The translations under genes and the position numbers were made by a program. Below, piece after piece: positions 8,366-20,681 of a stretch of 64,000 bases of DNA. A model generated the notes under the pieces. It was not told where the DNA came from, made no database searches, and saw only the letters and a list, made by a program, of their open reading frames with translations. Within the stretch, counting starts at the first letter, position 1; the number at the start of each line of letters is the position of its first letter. Origin of the DNA: an uncultured Duodenibacillus sp. (lineage in GTDB: Bacteria; Pseudomonadota; Gammaproteobacteria; Burkholderiales; Burkholderiaceae_F); assembly GCA_944390745.1 (NCBI GenBank), contig CALXQK010000008.1, positions 1-64,000 of the forward strand, read 5' to 3'.

Positions 8366-9772
8366 CTAGAGGCCGGCCATCTCAAGACCCGAGGCGATGC
8401 GCTCGAGCACCGTCTTCTTTCCGAAGAGCTCAAGCGTCCTGTCGATCTGCGGCGTGCGGTCGGCGTTGCACACGAGCACGCGCAGGGGCGTGGCAATCGG
8501 CCCCATCTTGATGTTCATCGCCGTCATCACGCTCTTGAGGGCCTCGTAGATCTTCGGGGCGGTGAAGTCCTCGAGGGGCTTGACGGCCTCGACGAAGGCG
8601 CGGAGCGCCTGAAGATTTTCACCCTCAAGCGCAGCCTTGACCGCTTCAACGTCGCGCTCAAGCGGCTTGTAGAAGAAAAGCGCCTGGTCGGCAAGCGCCT
8701 CAAGCGTGGCCGAGCGGGTCTTCAAAAGCGCGCAGACGCCGGCGAGGTCGGGACCGCCCTCAACGACGCCGCCGCGCCGCTCGATGCGCGCGCGCACAAG
8801 TCCGGCAAGCCGCGCATCATCGGCTTCCTTCATGTACTGCGCGTTGAGCCACTCAAACTTCTTGAAGTCCAGACGCGCAGCCGCGCGCGAGCAGTCCGAA
8901 AGCTCAAAGACCTTCGCGAGCTCCTCGCGGGAGAACTTCTCCATGTTGCCGTGGCCCCAGCCGAGGCGCGCAAGATAGTTGAAGACCGCCTCGGGCAGGA
9001 ACCCTTGCGCCTCGTACTCCATTACCGACACCGAGCCGTGGCGCTTGGAGAGCTTCTGGCCGTCGGGGCCGTTGATGAGCGGCAGGTGCGCAAAGACCGG
9101 CACCTCGGCGCCGAGCGCCTTGTAGAGATTGATCTGGCGCGGGGTGTTGTTGATGTGGTCCGCGCCGCGGATGACGTGGCTCACCTTCATGTCCCAGTCG
9201 TCGACCACCACCGCGAAGTTGTAGGTGGGAATGCCGTCGCGCATGATGATGAGGTCGTCAAGTTCCTTGTTGGAGATCGTGATCGGTCCGTAGACCGCAT
9301 CGTTCCAGGTCACGTCGCCGTCGTCGGGATTGCGGAAGCGAATCACCGGGTTGACGCCCTCGGGAATGGGCTTGCCCTGGCAGTTCTCCGGCCGCCAGCG
9401 GCCGTCATAGCGGGGCTTCACGCCGGCCTTGCGCTGCGCCTCGCGCATCGCATCAAGCTCCTCGGGCGTGGCGTAGCACTTGTAGGCGCGCCCGTCGGCG
9501 AGCATTTCGTCGACCAGGGCGCGGTAGCGATCAAGCCGGTCCATCTGATAGATCGGACCCTCGTCGAAGTCGAGGTTGAGCCACTTCATGGACTCGAGGA
9601 TGACGTTGACGGCCTCCTGCGTGGAGCGCTTCTGGTCGGTGTCCTCGATGCGAAGCAGGAATTTGCCGCCGAGGTGGCGGGCGACGGCCCAGCAGTAGAT
9701 GGCCGTGCGGGCGGTTCCCAGGTGCATCATGCCCGTGGGAGAGGGTGCAATACGCGTGCGGATTTCTTTCAT
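8366..9772 (-). CDS. gltX: Glutamate--tRNA ligase
   Basis: The protein has 468 residues, the usual length. ATG 9772 follows GGAGACCAAAAC; the upstream extension is not conserved. It charges tRNA-Glu in the cytoplasm. The class I HIGH-type motif appears as SPTGMMHLGTAR (11-22), and the KMSKS-type motif as KLSKR (240-244). WNDAVYGPITISNKELDDLIIMRDGIPTYNFAVVVDD is the conserved glutamate- and ATP-binding region. A long helical anticodon-binding domain follows. It could be discriminating or non-discriminating; sequence alone does not show which. Confidence 0.95.
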   Translation of the reverse strand: MKEIRTRIAPSPTGMMHLGTARTAIYCWAVARHLGGKFLLRIEDTDQKRSTQEAVNVILESMKWLNLDFDEGPIYQMDRLDRYRALVDEMLADGRAYKCYATPEELDAMREAQRKAGVKPRYDGRWRPENCQGKPIPEGVNPVIRFRNPDDGDVTWNDAVYGPITISNKELDDLIIMRDGIPTYNFAVVVDDWDMKVSHVIRGADHINNTPRQINLYKALGAEVPVFAHLPLINGPDGQKLSKRHGSVSVMEYEAQGFLPEAVFNYLARLGWGHGNMEKFSREELAKVFELSDCSRAAARLDFKKFEWLNAQYMKEADDARLAGLVRARIERRGGVVEGGPDLAGVCALLKTRSATLEALADQALFFYKPLERDVEAVKAALEGENLQALRAFVEAVKPLEDFTAPKIYEALKSVMTAMNIKMGPIATPLRVLVCNADRTPQIDRTLELFGKKTVLERIASGLEMAGL

Positions 9773-9938
9773 GTTTTGGTCTCCCCGGTCCCTGTCGCAT
9801 CCTGCTGCGGACCGGGTCGCAAGTGCAGGAATCAAAAGAATCCCGTCATTGTAAGGCACCGTCTGCACGGCGGGCAATGCGCGCGCATGGGGCTCTCTGC
9901 TCGAAAGGCGCTCCCTCTGGGGCGGCGAAATGAGCGCA

Positions 9939-9971
9939 GGGGCGCGTCCGCTCTCTCTTTGGACGCACCCC
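9939..9971 (-). terminator. Stem-loop downstream of the MetQ-like gene
   Basis: GGGGCGCGTCC (9939-9949) pairs with GGACGCACCCC (9961-9971), eleven pairs with one G-T. It lies between the MetQ-like stop codon and gltX, both on the minus strand. The T tract is poor, so this may only be a partial terminator. Confidence 0.4.
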
Positions 9972-10010
9972 CGCGATCAATTCAAAACCCTTCCCGGGTC
10001 GCTGCCGCGA

Positions 10011-10793
10011 TTACCACACCGGCACCACGCCGCCCTGGTACTTGTCGAGCATGAACTTCTTGACCTTGTCGGTCCTGAGGGCCTTGACGAGGGCCTCAAT
10101 CCCGGGCTTGTCTTCCTCGCCCTGGCGCGCGGCGACCACGACCGCATAGGGGCTGTCCTTGCTTTCGATGAAAATCGAGTCCTTGACGGGATTGAGTCCC
10201 ACGCCGATGGCGTAGTTGCTGTTGACGACGGCAAGCTCCACGTCGTCGATCGTACGCGGCACCTGCGCGGCCTCAACCTCGGTAAAGCGAAGCTTTCTGG
10301 GGTTTTCGGCGATGTCAAGCACCGTGGCGGTTGCGCCCGCGCCGTCCTTCAGCTTGATCAGCCCCGCGCTTTGCAAAAGCAGCAGCGCGCGGCCGCCGTT
10401 GGCCGGGTCGTTGGGAATGGAGACATGCGCGCCCTCGGGCGTGTCGGCGATGTTCTTGATTTTCTTTGAGTAGGCCGCCATGGGCAGGATGTGAATCGGC
10501 GCGACGCTGACGATCTTCAGCCCGCGGCTCTTGACGGCATCGTCAAGAAAGGGCTTGTGCTGGTAGTAGTTGGCGTCCACCTCGCCCGCGTCAAGCGCCA
10601 TGTTGGGGCTCACGAAGTCGGAGAATTCCACAATCTTGAGCTCGTAGCCCGCATTCTTGAGGTCGGGGGCGACCAGCCTCAGGATGTCGGCGTGCGGCAC
10701 CGGCGTGGCGGCCACGGTCAGGGTTTCGGCCGAGACGGCAAGCGCGGCGCTGCAGGCGACGATCGCGGCGGCGCGAAGAAAAAATGCTTTCAT
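10011..10793 (-). CDS. MetQ/NlpA-family substrate-binding protein, orphan
   Basis: The protein has 260 residues, starting at ATG 10793 after GGGAGC. The N-terminus MKAFFLRAAAIVACSAALA is a signal peptide. IVAC (11-14) fits a lipobox by pattern but leaves a very short hydrophobic core, so cleavage after AVSA by signal peptidase I is also possible. The mature part has the family's features: VAATPVPHADIL, ANYYQHKPFL and NDPANGGRALLLLQ. Members deliver methionine or related amino acids to MetNI in the periplasm. No metN or metI gene is next to it. It either serves a transporter encoded elsewhere or has a different partner. Confidence 0.85.
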   Translation of the reverse strand: MKAFFLRAAAIVACSAALAVSAETLTVAATPVPHADILRLVAPDLKNAGYELKIVEFSDFVSPNMALDAGEVDANYYQHKPFLDDAVKSRGLKIVSVAPIHILPMAAYSKKIKNIADTPEGAHVSIPNDPANGGRALLLLQSAGLIKLKDGAGATATVLDIAENPRKLRFTEVEAAQVPRTIDDVELAVVNSNYAIGVGLNPVKDSIFIESKDSPYAVVVAARQGEEDKPGIEALVKALRTDKVKKFMLDKYQGGVVPVW

Positions 10794-11048
10794 GGTTTGC
10801 TCCCTAAAAACGTTCTTGTCTTTTCGTGAAGGACCCTGGAGGCGGGCGCAGCCCCGGGCGGCCCTGCCCGCGCCTGCCGGGTCGTTTCATGCGACTTTAG
10901 CTGATGGCGGGGCCGTTTTTTTCTGCTCCCGGGCCCGGGGCCCGGCTTTTTTGCGCCCTCCCTTGCGGTATTACGGTGCGCGCTGCGCTTCAAGGCCCGG
11001 GGGGATGCAGACTTCGGGACCTCAAGGGCCGGCAGCGGCTGCAGCTTG

Positions 11049-11089
11049 AAAAAAAACGCCCCGCCGGCGTCGGGTGCGCGGGCGGGGCG
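11049..11089 (-). terminator. Terminator of purB
   Basis: On the minus strand GCCCCGCC pairs with GGCGGGGC across a 15-nt loop, followed by a run of eight T (A 11049-11056 on the plus strand). It lies 55 bp past the purB stop codon. The adjoining 10,794-11,048 is GC-rich, with CCGGGGCCCGG-type palindromes and no visible gene. Confidence 0.8.
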
Positions 11090-11143
11090 AGATGATGGAT
11101 CGGCTCGGGAGGGCGGCGTACCCTCCCTTGCGCGCATTTTTTT

Positions 11144-13976
<2,833 letters not shown>

Positions 13977-13986
13977 TCCCGCGCCG

Positions 13987-15159
13987 CTAGGAGCCCTCCC
14001 AGACCGAGACCGGAGGCTCGCGGGTCTCGGGCTGCGGCTGCGGGGCATTCTGCGCGGGCGTTCCCACGGTGATCCAGGCGGCGACCCGCTCGCCCTCATC
14101 CCGGCAGAAGGCCTTTTGAAGCTCCTCATCCTCAAGGGCGGAGCCTGAAAGCACGATGCCCCCGAAGCCCTCAAGCGAGAGCGCCTGCATGAACTGCCCG
14201 AGCGCGGCGCCCGCAGTCAGCAGCGCCTCGTCGCGCGCGACGCCCCGGGCGGTCTGTCCGCACACAATGAAGGCAAGAATCATCGGCCCCTTGAACGCCC
14301 GGCCGCGGGCGCGCTCAGCCTTTTCATCGTCAGCGCCCGCGCGCCGCGCGGCCGCTGCGTAAAGTTCGCCCAGCCTTTCCCGGGCCTGCCCGGGGATGAC
14401 CGCAATCCGCCAGGGCACCAGGCAGCCGTGATCGGGCACGCGCATGGCGGTCTGCGCGATTTCCCGGATTTTCTCAAGACCCGGGGCGGGCGCGGCGAGG
14501 TATTTGGGCTTGAGGCTTCTGCGGCTGGCCAGAAGCTGCGCTCCGGGGACGCTGCGCCCGAGCCCGAGGGACACGGCGCTGCGCACGGCTTCAAGAGAAA
14601 GCCACGCGTCAACAGCTTGGCGGCAGTGTTCGGAATGAATGCCCTGCACGACCAGGCCCGGAGCAAGAATCGCGTGCGGCGCAAGCCTGGCGAGTTCAGA
14701 GAGGGCGTTTCCAAAGCCGCTTCCCTCCTGCGTGCAGAAGGGAAGAATCACGACGCCCTCAAGCAGCCCCGCCTCGCGGGCCAGGTCCAGAAATGCCGCC
14801 GTGTGCCGCGGAAAGGTTCCGCACCAGATGGGAAAGCCCAGAAAGAGGATGCGAAGCTTGCTGATCGCGCGCACGGCCGAAAGCGTTTCAGATGAAAGCG
14901 CCGGGCGCAGGTTTTCCTCCCATTCGCGCTTGGCGATTGCCACGGTCGCGTCGTAGCCCTCGGGGTAGGGGGTTTCGGGAACGAGCTCAAGCATCGGGGC
15001 GTGCGCGGCTGCGGCCACGGCCTCGGCCACGCGGCGCGTGTGGCCCACGGCGAGCATCTGATTGCCCTGCGCGCAGTAGTTTTCTCCGGCGCGGGAAAAG
15101 AACGCGACAAGCGCCTGATCGCCGGGCGTTTCGGCGCAGGGGACTTCAGAGTGCGGCAT
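13987..15159 (-). CDS. Flavodoxin-nitroreductase fusion protein
   Basis: The protein has 390 residues, starting at ATG 15159 behind GGAGCCCAGCC. The N-terminal half (about 15-185) resembles the flavodoxin-4 type: LVAFFSRAGENY followed by HTRRVAEAVA for the FMN phosphate loop, and LRILFLGFPIWCGTFPRHTAAFL. The C-terminal half (about 205-375) resembles small nitroreductases. RRSLKPKYLAAPAP and IAQTAMRVPDHGCLVPWRIAVI are its FMN-contact segments, and GFGGIVLSG lies near the end. A redox carrier and an FMN oxidoreductase in one chain suggest internal electron transfer. Its substrate is unknown. Both domains appear intact. Confidence 0.75.
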   Translation of the reverse strand: MPHSEVPCAETPGDQALVAFFSRAGENYCAQGNQMLAVGHTRRVAEAVAAAAHAPMLELVPETPYPEGYDATVAIAKREWEENLRPALSSETLSAVRAISKLRILFLGFPIWCGTFPRHTAAFLDLAREAGLLEGVVILPFCTQEGSGFGNALSELARLAPHAILAPGLVVQGIHSEHCRQAVDAWLSLEAVRSAVSLGLGRSVPGAQLLASRRSLKPKYLAAPAPGLEKIREIAQTAMRVPDHGCLVPWRIAVIPGQARERLGELYAAAARRAGADDEKAERARGRAFKGPMILAFIVCGQTARGVARDEALLTAGAALGQFMQALSLEGFGGIVLSGSALEDEELQKAFCRDEGERVAAWITVGTPAQNAPQPQPETREPPVSVWEGS

Positions 15160-15377
15160 GGCTGGGCTCCTGAATGCAAGGGACGATGAATGCGCAGCGC
15201 CGCCGGTCAGGGGCGGCGTGCGGGTTAGATGCTAGCGCAGGCGCTGCGTGGGGGAAAGGCCCCAGGCAAAGGGGACTGCAGGAAAAGGACTGAAGGGAAG
15301 GCTGAAGGGAAAGGGCCGCGCAATTGGCTAAACTGCCGCATGTTTTTTGGTTCATCAATTTTTACGCGGTCGTTTTC

Positions 15378-15824
15378 ATGCACAAGGTTTTTGAAGTTCC
15401 CGTCCTGATTCGGTTTGCGCACTGCGATCCGGCGGGCATTGTCTTTCATCCGCAGTACTTCACGATCTTCAACGGCGTTGTTGAGGACTTCTTTCGCGAG
15501 GTGGTGCACATTCCGTTTCTTGAGCTCTTTCGCCACGGCGTGGGACTGCCTGTGGCGGGCATTCGCTGCGACTTCGTCAACCCGAGCCGTCCGGGCGACG
15601 AGTGCGTCGCAAGGCTCTGGATCGAGCGGCTGGGAAAATCTTCGGTGCGGCTGGCGATGGTGCTGGTCTGCGCCGGGCAGGAGCGACTGCGCATGGCCGA
15701 GACCATGGTCTGCGTCAAGGTTGACGGCGCGCTGAGCCCCACGGCGATTCCGCCGCAGCTGCGCGAGCCGATGATGCCCTACGTTGCCAGCGAGGACGAT
15801 CCGCGGCTTGAGCTTCGCGCCTAG
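15378..15824 (+). CDS. 4-hydroxybenzoyl-CoA thioesterase-like hotdog protein
   Basis: The protein has 148 residues from ATG 15378; an upstream TTG would add 18 residues. The hotdog signature HCDPAGIVFHPQYF places the catalytic aspartate at D17, with the following hot-dog helix FNGVVEDFFREVV. Members hydrolyse acyl- or aroyl-CoA thioesters in the cytoplasm (YbgC and 4HBT types). It is convergent with murI and has no pathway partners nearby, so the substrate is open. Confidence 0.8.
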   Translation: MHKVFEVPVLIRFAHCDPAGIVFHPQYFTIFNGVVEDFFREVVHIPFLELFRHGVGLPVAGIRCDFVNPSRPGDECVARLWIERLGKSSVRLAMVLVCAGQERLRMAETMVCVKVDGALSPTAIPPQLREPMMPYVASEDDPRLELRA

Positions 15825-15875
15825 AGGGCGGCTTCAGAATGCCGTCCCCGCGCGCAGGCTGCCTTGCAGGCCCCT

Positions 15876-16760
15876 CTAGACGGGAAGTTCCAGGACGTCG
15901 CCGGCCTCAGGCCACAGTCGACGCAGGACGGCGGCATGGTCGTGCGCGCCCTTGACGTAAAACGTGATGGGGGCGCGGCAGTCTCCGGACGCTGTCTGCG
16001 GGCGGGCCCTCTGCTGCCTTTGCGCGAGCTCCCCGAGCCTTGTCTTCGTCACGGCGGCCACGGCTGGGCCGGGTTCAATGAGCGCAACCCCGGGACCCAT
16101 GATGGATGCAATGGTCTCGCGCAGGAAGGGGTAGTGCGTGCAGCCGAGCACGAGCGCATCCACGCCCGCCCTCTTCATGGGGGCCAGATAGGTTTCAAGA
16201 AGCCGGCGGGTGTGCGCAGCATCAAGGGCTCCGGCCTCCACGCACTCCATGAGGCCCGGCGCGGCGGCCGAAACCACGCGCGCGTTCCCCGCAAAGCGCT
16301 CCAGGAGCCTTGCGTATCGCGGACTTTCTATGGTGCGGGTGGTGGCAAGAACTCCGACGGCATGTCGGCGGCTCATCCGAACCGCGGGCTTGACGGCGGG
16401 CTCGATGCCGATCACGGGCTGCGTGAGCTCGGCTCGCAGCACGTCGGCGGCCATGGCCGTGGCGGTGTTGCATGCCAGAACGACGGCCTGCGCGCCTTGA
16501 TCAATGAGAAAGCCGCAGATCGCGCGGCAGCGCGAGATGATCTCCTGCTGCGTCTTCTCGCCCCAGGGAGCGTTGGCGCAGTCGGCGCAGTAGACAAAGC
16601 GCACCTCGGGCAGCAGCCCGCGCAGCGCCTCCAAAACCGAGAGGCCGCCCAGCCCCGAGTCGAGCACGCCCACGGTCATGCCCGCCAGGGATGCGCCGCA
16701 GTCGGCCGGCGCTGCAGCAGCGTCCCTTTCGGGAGACCTCTCGCAGCTGAACTTCTTCAT
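15876..16760 (-). CDS. murI: Glutamate racemase
   Basis: The protein has 294 residues from ATG 16760; a GTG three codons upstream and an internal ATG before TVGVLDSG are alternatives. It makes D-glutamate for peptidoglycan by cofactor-independent racemisation with two cysteines. These are visible as LACNTAT (C97) and LGCTHYP (C207). The N-terminal GVLDSGLGGLSVL and the YCADCANAPWGEKT region match the family. The unusual ~28-residue N-terminal extension before the fold may mean the true start is further in. Confidence 0.92.
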   Translation of the reverse strand: MKKFSCERSPERDAAAAPADCGASLAGMTVGVLDSGLGGLSVLEALRGLLPEVRFVYCADCANAPWGEKTQQEIISRCRAICGFLIDQGAQAVVLACNTATAMAADVLRAELTQPVIGIEPAVKPAVRMSRRHAVGVLATTRTIESPRYARLLERFAGNARVVSAAAPGLMECVEAGALDAAHTRRLLETYLAPMKRAGVDALVLGCTHYPFLRETIASIMGPGVALIEPGPAVAAVTKTRLGELAQRQQRARPQTASGDCRAPITFYVKGAHDHAAVLRRLWPEAGDVLELPV

Positions 16761-16824
16761 GGCTTGCACAGCGCAGGGGATGCCTGAAGCGATCGCCGGC
16801 CTTGACGGGCGCCTTTTGTGGACG

Positions 16825-17853
16825 TCATCTCACGACGCCTTTTGCAAGGCATTGCTGCGGGGCCGTCTTCTCGGCCGCAGCGCGCCCGAGCCGGTCGTTG
16901 ACGGCGGCCCACTCTGGGTCCGCGGGCGGGGCCTCGACGAGGATGCGCGCGGCGTGCGCGTGGTCGAGCTCGTGCAGCGCCCGATAGAGCATGCGGGCAT
17001 AGTCGGCGCAGCGCTGCGGGGCCTCAAGAAAGAGGACGAGGTTTTCAAACCCCTCGGGTCGAGTGCGCGCCATGACGGCAGCCGGCGCGGGCGCAAGCGC
17101 CGCAAGGCGCTCTGCCAGCGCATCCGCGGGCACGATCTCAAGCTTGGTTTGCGGCGCATAGTGGCTCTTGAGCGAACCCGAGACGCGCGGCGCGCCGCTG
17201 CCGCCGTCGGGAACCTCACGCCCGAGCGCCTCCTCGAGCATGGCGCGCGTCACCGCGCCGTGGCGCAGGATCTCGGGCCTTGCCCCGGAAAGGTTGATGA
17301 TGGTCGACTCCACGCCGACCTCGCAGACGCCGCCGTCGAGAATGGCGTCGAGCTTTCCCGAGGGCTTCACGCCCAGATCCTCGCGCACGTGCTCGGCGCA
17401 GGTCGGGCTGATGCGCCCGAACGTGTTGGCCGAGGGGGCGGTGAGCCCCTTGAACGCGCTGCCGGCAAAGCGCCTCAAGAGTTCATGCGTCCAGGGGTGC
17501 GAGGGGCAGCGGATCGCCACCGTGTCCTGGCCTCCCGTCACAAAGTCCCCGCAGCGCGCGGACTTCGGAAGCACCATCGTGAGCGGCCCCGGCCAGAAGC
17601 GCTCGGCAAGAATCCTCGCCTCCACGGGCACGACCGAGGCCCAGTGCGGCAGCGCCTCGGGTCCGGCGACGTGCACGATCAGCGGGTGCGTGGTCGGGCG
17701 GTTCTTCACCGCAAAGGTTCTCAAGACCGCGTCGCGGTTGTCGGCATCGGCCGCAAGGCCGTAGACCGTCTCGGTCGGAATGGCCGCCAGGCCCCCGCGC
17801 TCGAGAACGGCAAGCGTCTCTTCAAGGGCGGCTTCATCAATGGGCGGATACAT
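16825..17853 (-). CDS. Sua5-type L-threonylcarbamoyladenylate synthase
   Basis: The protein has 342 residues, the longer Sua5 form. The YrdC-like catalytic domain spans about 1-210. It contains IPTETVYGLAADA, the KNRP loop, WPGPLTMVL and a SANTFGRISPT segment. The C-terminal Sua5 domain follows after SHYAPQTKLE. It makes threonylcarbamoyl-AMP from threonine, bicarbonate and ATP, the first step of t6A modification of tRNAs that read ANN codons. It lies 71 bp after purK on the same strand, so it may be co-transcribed with the purine genes. Confidence 0.9.
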   Translation of the reverse strand: MYPPIDEAALEETLAVLERGGLAAIPTETVYGLAADADNRDAVLRTFAVKNRPTTHPLIVHVAGPEALPHWASVVPVEARILAERFWPGPLTMVLPKSARCGDFVTGGQDTVAIRCPSHPWTHELLRRFAGSAFKGLTAPSANTFGRISPTCAEHVREDLGVKPSGKLDAILDGGVCEVGVESTIINLSGARPEILRHGAVTRAMLEEALGREVPDGGSGAPRVSGSLKSHYAPQTKLEIVPADALAERLAALAPAPAAVMARTRPEGFENLVLFLEAPQRCADYARMLYRALHELDHAHAARILVEAPPADPEWAAVNDRLGRAAAEKTAPQQCLAKGVVR

Positions 17854-17924
17854 GGCTCTTTTTCAGACTCGATGAACGAATATTCAATGGCTGCGCTTTT
17901 TCTTGCGGGAGGGCGGCGCGGGAC

Positions 17925-19094
17925 CTACCAGGGCTGCGGCAGGCCGAGGACCCGGGCGGCGGCCTTGGCGCGCTCGAGGGCCTCTTCAACCGTTTTCCCA
18001 ATCACGGTGACGTGTCCCATCTTGCGGCCGCGTCTTGCCTCGGTCTTGCCGTAGAGATGCAGCTTCACGCCGGGCAGGGCAAGAACGCCCTGCCAGTCGG
18101 GCTCGCGCCGGCTTCCCTCGTCGTCAAACCAGGCGTCTCCGAGGATGTTGAGCATCACCGCGGGCGTCACGAGCGTCGTCTCTCCAAGCGGCATGCCCGT
18201 CATCGCGCGCACCTGCTGCTCGTACTGGCTCGTCTCGCAGGCCTCGATCGTGGCGTGGCCCGAGTTGTGCGGGCGCGGGGCCATTTCGTTGGCAACGACC
18301 GAGCCGTCCTCCAGAACGAAGAACTCAATGCAGAGCACCCCCTCGTACTGCAGCGTCTCGGCGATGGTCGCGGCATATCGGCGCGCGGCCTGCGCGGCCG
18401 ACTCGGGCACGCGGGCCGGAATGACGGTCTGCGCGAGAATGCCGTTGCGGTGGTGGTTTTCGCACACCGGAAAGGTCACGGTCTGGCCTGCCGCATTGCG
18501 GCAGACGATGACGGAGATTTCGTTGGCAAGCGGCAGCCGCTTTTCGAGGATGCAGAACTTTCCTCCCATCGCGGCAAAGGCCTTGCGGGCGGCATCCCTG
18601 TCGGCAACCTGCGCCTGGCCCTTGCCGTCGTAGCCCATGCGCGTGGTCTTGAGAATGCCGGGAAAAAGCGACGCGTCAAGACCGTCGATGTCCTCAAGGC
18701 TCAAGACCGCGGCGTGCGGGGCCACGGGCACGCCCGCGGCCTTTTCAAGAAAGGCCTTCTCGTCGAGCCGGTCCTGCGCAATGGACACCGCATGCGCGGC
18801 CGGAGCCGTGCGGCATCCGCGCGCGGCAAGAAAGGAGAGCGACTCGGCGGGCACGTTTTCAAACTCGGTCGTCACCGCGCGCGTCTGCGCGGCCATGGAC
18901 TCGAGCGCCGCGGGGTCGGTGTAGCCCGCGTCAATGTGCATGGCCGAGACCTCGGCCGCGGGACAATTGCCCTTTTCAAGCACGAGCACGCGATAGCCCA
19001 TGCGCGCGGCGGCCTGTGCGAACATGCGGCCGAGCTGGCCGCCTCCCATGAGTCCGAGCACCGCGCCCGGCTCAAGTCGAGTGGTGGTTGTCAT
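17925..19094 (-). CDS. purK: N5-carboxyaminoimidazole ribonucleotide synthase
   Basis: The protein has 389 residues. It is an ATP-grasp enzyme that carboxylates AIR to N5-CAIR using bicarbonate. The N-terminal GLMGGGQLGRMFAQAA is the conserved PurK nucleotide/substrate loop. Central ATP-grasp elements include KTTRMGYDGKGQ, and VVANEMAPRPHNSGHATIEAC is the conserved metal-binding segment. The C-terminal RRGRKMGHVTV is also typical. Encoded directly downstream of purE (82 bp), its product feeds PurE. The order purC-purE-purK on the minus strand forms one de novo purine unit. Confidence 0.95.
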   Translation of the reverse strand: MTTTTRLEPGAVLGLMGGGQLGRMFAQAAARMGYRVLVLEKGNCPAAEVSAMHIDAGYTDPAALESMAAQTRAVTTEFENVPAESLSFLAARGCRTAPAAHAVSIAQDRLDEKAFLEKAAGVPVAPHAAVLSLEDIDGLDASLFPGILKTTRMGYDGKGQAQVADRDAARKAFAAMGGKFCILEKRLPLANEISVIVCRNAAGQTVTFPVCENHHRNGILAQTVIPARVPESAAQAARRYAATIAETLQYEGVLCIEFFVLEDGSVVANEMAPRPHNSGHATIEACETSQYEQQVRAMTGMPLGETTLVTPAVMLNILGDAWFDDEGSRREPDWQGVLALPGVKLHLYGKTEARRGRKMGHVTVIGKTVEEALERAKAAARVLGLPQPW

Positions 19095-19176
19095 GTTTTT
19101 TTTCTTGCCTTCAGGAAAGATTCGCGCTCAAGGCCCCGTGAGTAGCGTCCGGGGCGCGCCTTTTTTTGAGAGGGGA

Positions 19177-19686
19177 CTACTCGGCCGGCGGTAGCTCCAT
19201 GGCGCGGGCGCGGGCGTTCTGCGCCTTGCGGAAGGCCTGCAGCTTCTCGTAGAGCGCGGGGTCGCCGGCGGCGAGCATGGAGACCGCAAAGAGCGCGGCG
19301 TTGGCCGCGCCGGCCTCGCCGATGGCGAAGGTCGCCACGGGCACGCCCTTGGGCATCTGCACGATCGAGTGCAGGCTGTCGACGCCCCGGAGGTACTTCG
19401 AGGGAATCGGAACGCCGAGCACGGGCACGATGCACTTGGCGGCAAGCATTCCCGGCAGGTGCGCCGCGCCGCCCGCTCCGGCAATGATGCAGGCCAGTCC
19501 CCGCTCCTTTGCCGATTCGGCGTAGGCAAACATTTCGTCCGGCATGCGGTGCGCGCTCACCACGCGCGCCTCGTAGGGAATGCCGAATTCCTCAAGCATT
19601 GCAGCGGCATTGCTCATCACGGCCCAGTCCGAGCTTGAGCCCATGACGACGCCGACCAGGGGTTTGGTGTTCATGACGAAATCCAT
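19177..19686 (-). CDS. purE: N5-carboxyaminoimidazole ribonucleotide mutase
   Basis: The protein has 169 residues from ATG 19686; ATG 19674 is possible. It converts N5-CAIR to CAIR. The phosphate-binding [21 protein letters not shown] (active-site histidine of the SAHR motif), and [11 protein letters not shown] are all present. The length equals the usual class I PurE. It sits between purC and purK, consistent with consecutive pathway steps. Confidence 0.95.
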   Translation of the reverse strand: MDFVMNTKPLVGVVMGSSSDWAVMSNAAAMLEEFGIPYEARVVSAHRMPDEMFAYAESAKERGLACIIAGAGGAAHLPGMLAAKCIVPVLGVPIPSKYLRGVDSLHSIVQMPKGVPVATFAIGEAGAANAALFAVSMLAAGDPALYEKLQAFRKAQNARARAMELPPAE

Positions 19687-19790
19687 CAAAAAAAAGAAAA
19701 GTGCGGCGCAGGACGCGGCTCATTGACATGCTTCCGCGCGCTGCGTCGCAGCAGGGTTTTTCATCGGGCGATGCGCCCCGGAACGGACGC

Positions 19791-20681
19791 TCAGGCGACG
19801 TCGGTGCCGGTCAGGCGCACGAGCGCCTCGCGGTACTTCGCGCTCGTCTTCTCGAGGATCTCCTCGGGCGGCACGGGAGCGGGCGGGGTCTTGTTCCAGT
19901 TCTGCGTCTCAAGCCAGTCGCGCACGAACTGCTTGTCGTAGCTCGGAGGCGACATGCCGACGTTGTACTGGTCGGCCGGCCAGAAGCGCGAGCTGTCGGG
20001 GGTGAGCACCTCGTCCATGAGGCACACGCGACCGTTTTCGTCAAGACCGAACTCAAACTTCGTATCGGCGATGATGATGCCGCGGGTGGCCGCGTAGTCG
20101 GCCGCGCGCTTGTAGAGGTCAAGCGTCAGGTCGCGGATCTGCGTCGCAATGTCCGTGCCGTACATCTCGCAGACCTTTTCGAACGTGACGTTTTCATCGT
20201 GCACGCCGACCTCGGCCTTGGCCGCGGGGGTGAAGATGGGTTCGGGGAGCTTTTCGGCCTGCCTGAGGCCCGCCGGCAGCGCAATGCCGCACACCGAGCC
20301 CGTGGCCTGGTAGTCCTTCCAGCCGCCGCCGATGATGTAGCCGCGCGCCACGCACTCCACGAGGATGGGCTTGAGGCGCTTGACCACCATGGCGCGGCCG
20401 CGCACCTGCTCGACCTCGTCGGCGGCCACGACGGACTCGGGGTCGATGCCGGTGAGCTGCGTGGGCATGCCTGCGGCAAGCTTGTCAAACCAGAACTTGG
20501 TGAGCGCCGTGAGCACCTTGCCCTTGTAGGGAATCGGCACGGAGAGGATCACGTCAAAGGCGCTGATGCGGTCGGTGGCGATCATGAGGAGCTTGTCGTC
20601 TCCCACGGCATAGCATTCGCGAACCTTGCCGCGGTACACGAGCGGCAGGCTCTTGATGGAGGTTTGCATGAGTCCGGACAT
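19791..20681 (-). CDS. purC: Phosphoribosylaminoimidazole-succinocarboxamide synthase
   Basis: The protein has 296 residues, the longer SAICAR synthetase form. It ligates aspartate to CAIR with ATP. Visible motifs are [13 protein letters not shown] (glycine-rich ATP loop), [31 protein letters not shown], and [15 protein letters not shown] with [15 protein letters not shown] near the active site. The start may be M1 or M5. It is the first gene of the purC-purE-purK run; 105 bp separate it from purE. Confidence 0.96.
   Translation of the reverse strand: MSGLMQTSIKSLPLVYRGKVRECYAVGDDKLLMIATDRISAFDVILSVPIPYKGKVLTALTKFWFDKLAAGMPTQLTGIDPESVVAADEVEQVRGRAMVVKRLKPILVECVARGYIIGGGWKDYQATGSVCGIALPAGLRQAEKLPEPIFTPAAKAEVGVHDENVTFEKVCEMYGTDIATQIRDLTLDLYKRAADYAATRGIIIADTKFEFGLDENGRVCLMDEVLTPDSSRFWPADQYNVGMSPPSYDKQFVRDWLETQNWNKTPPAPVPPEEILEKTSAKYREALVRLTGTDVA

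Noticed and set aside
10920..10955. CCGGGCCCGGGGCCCGGC with flanking T runs between the MetQ-like gene and purB
   Set aside because: It points along the plus strand where no gene ends. It is probably GC-rich intergenic palindrome only.
19133..19167. Plus-strand stem GCCCCG/CGGGGC followed by seven T between purK and purE
   Set aside because: There is no plus-strand gene upstream, and five bases separate the stem from the T run, so it is not a good terminator for either direction.
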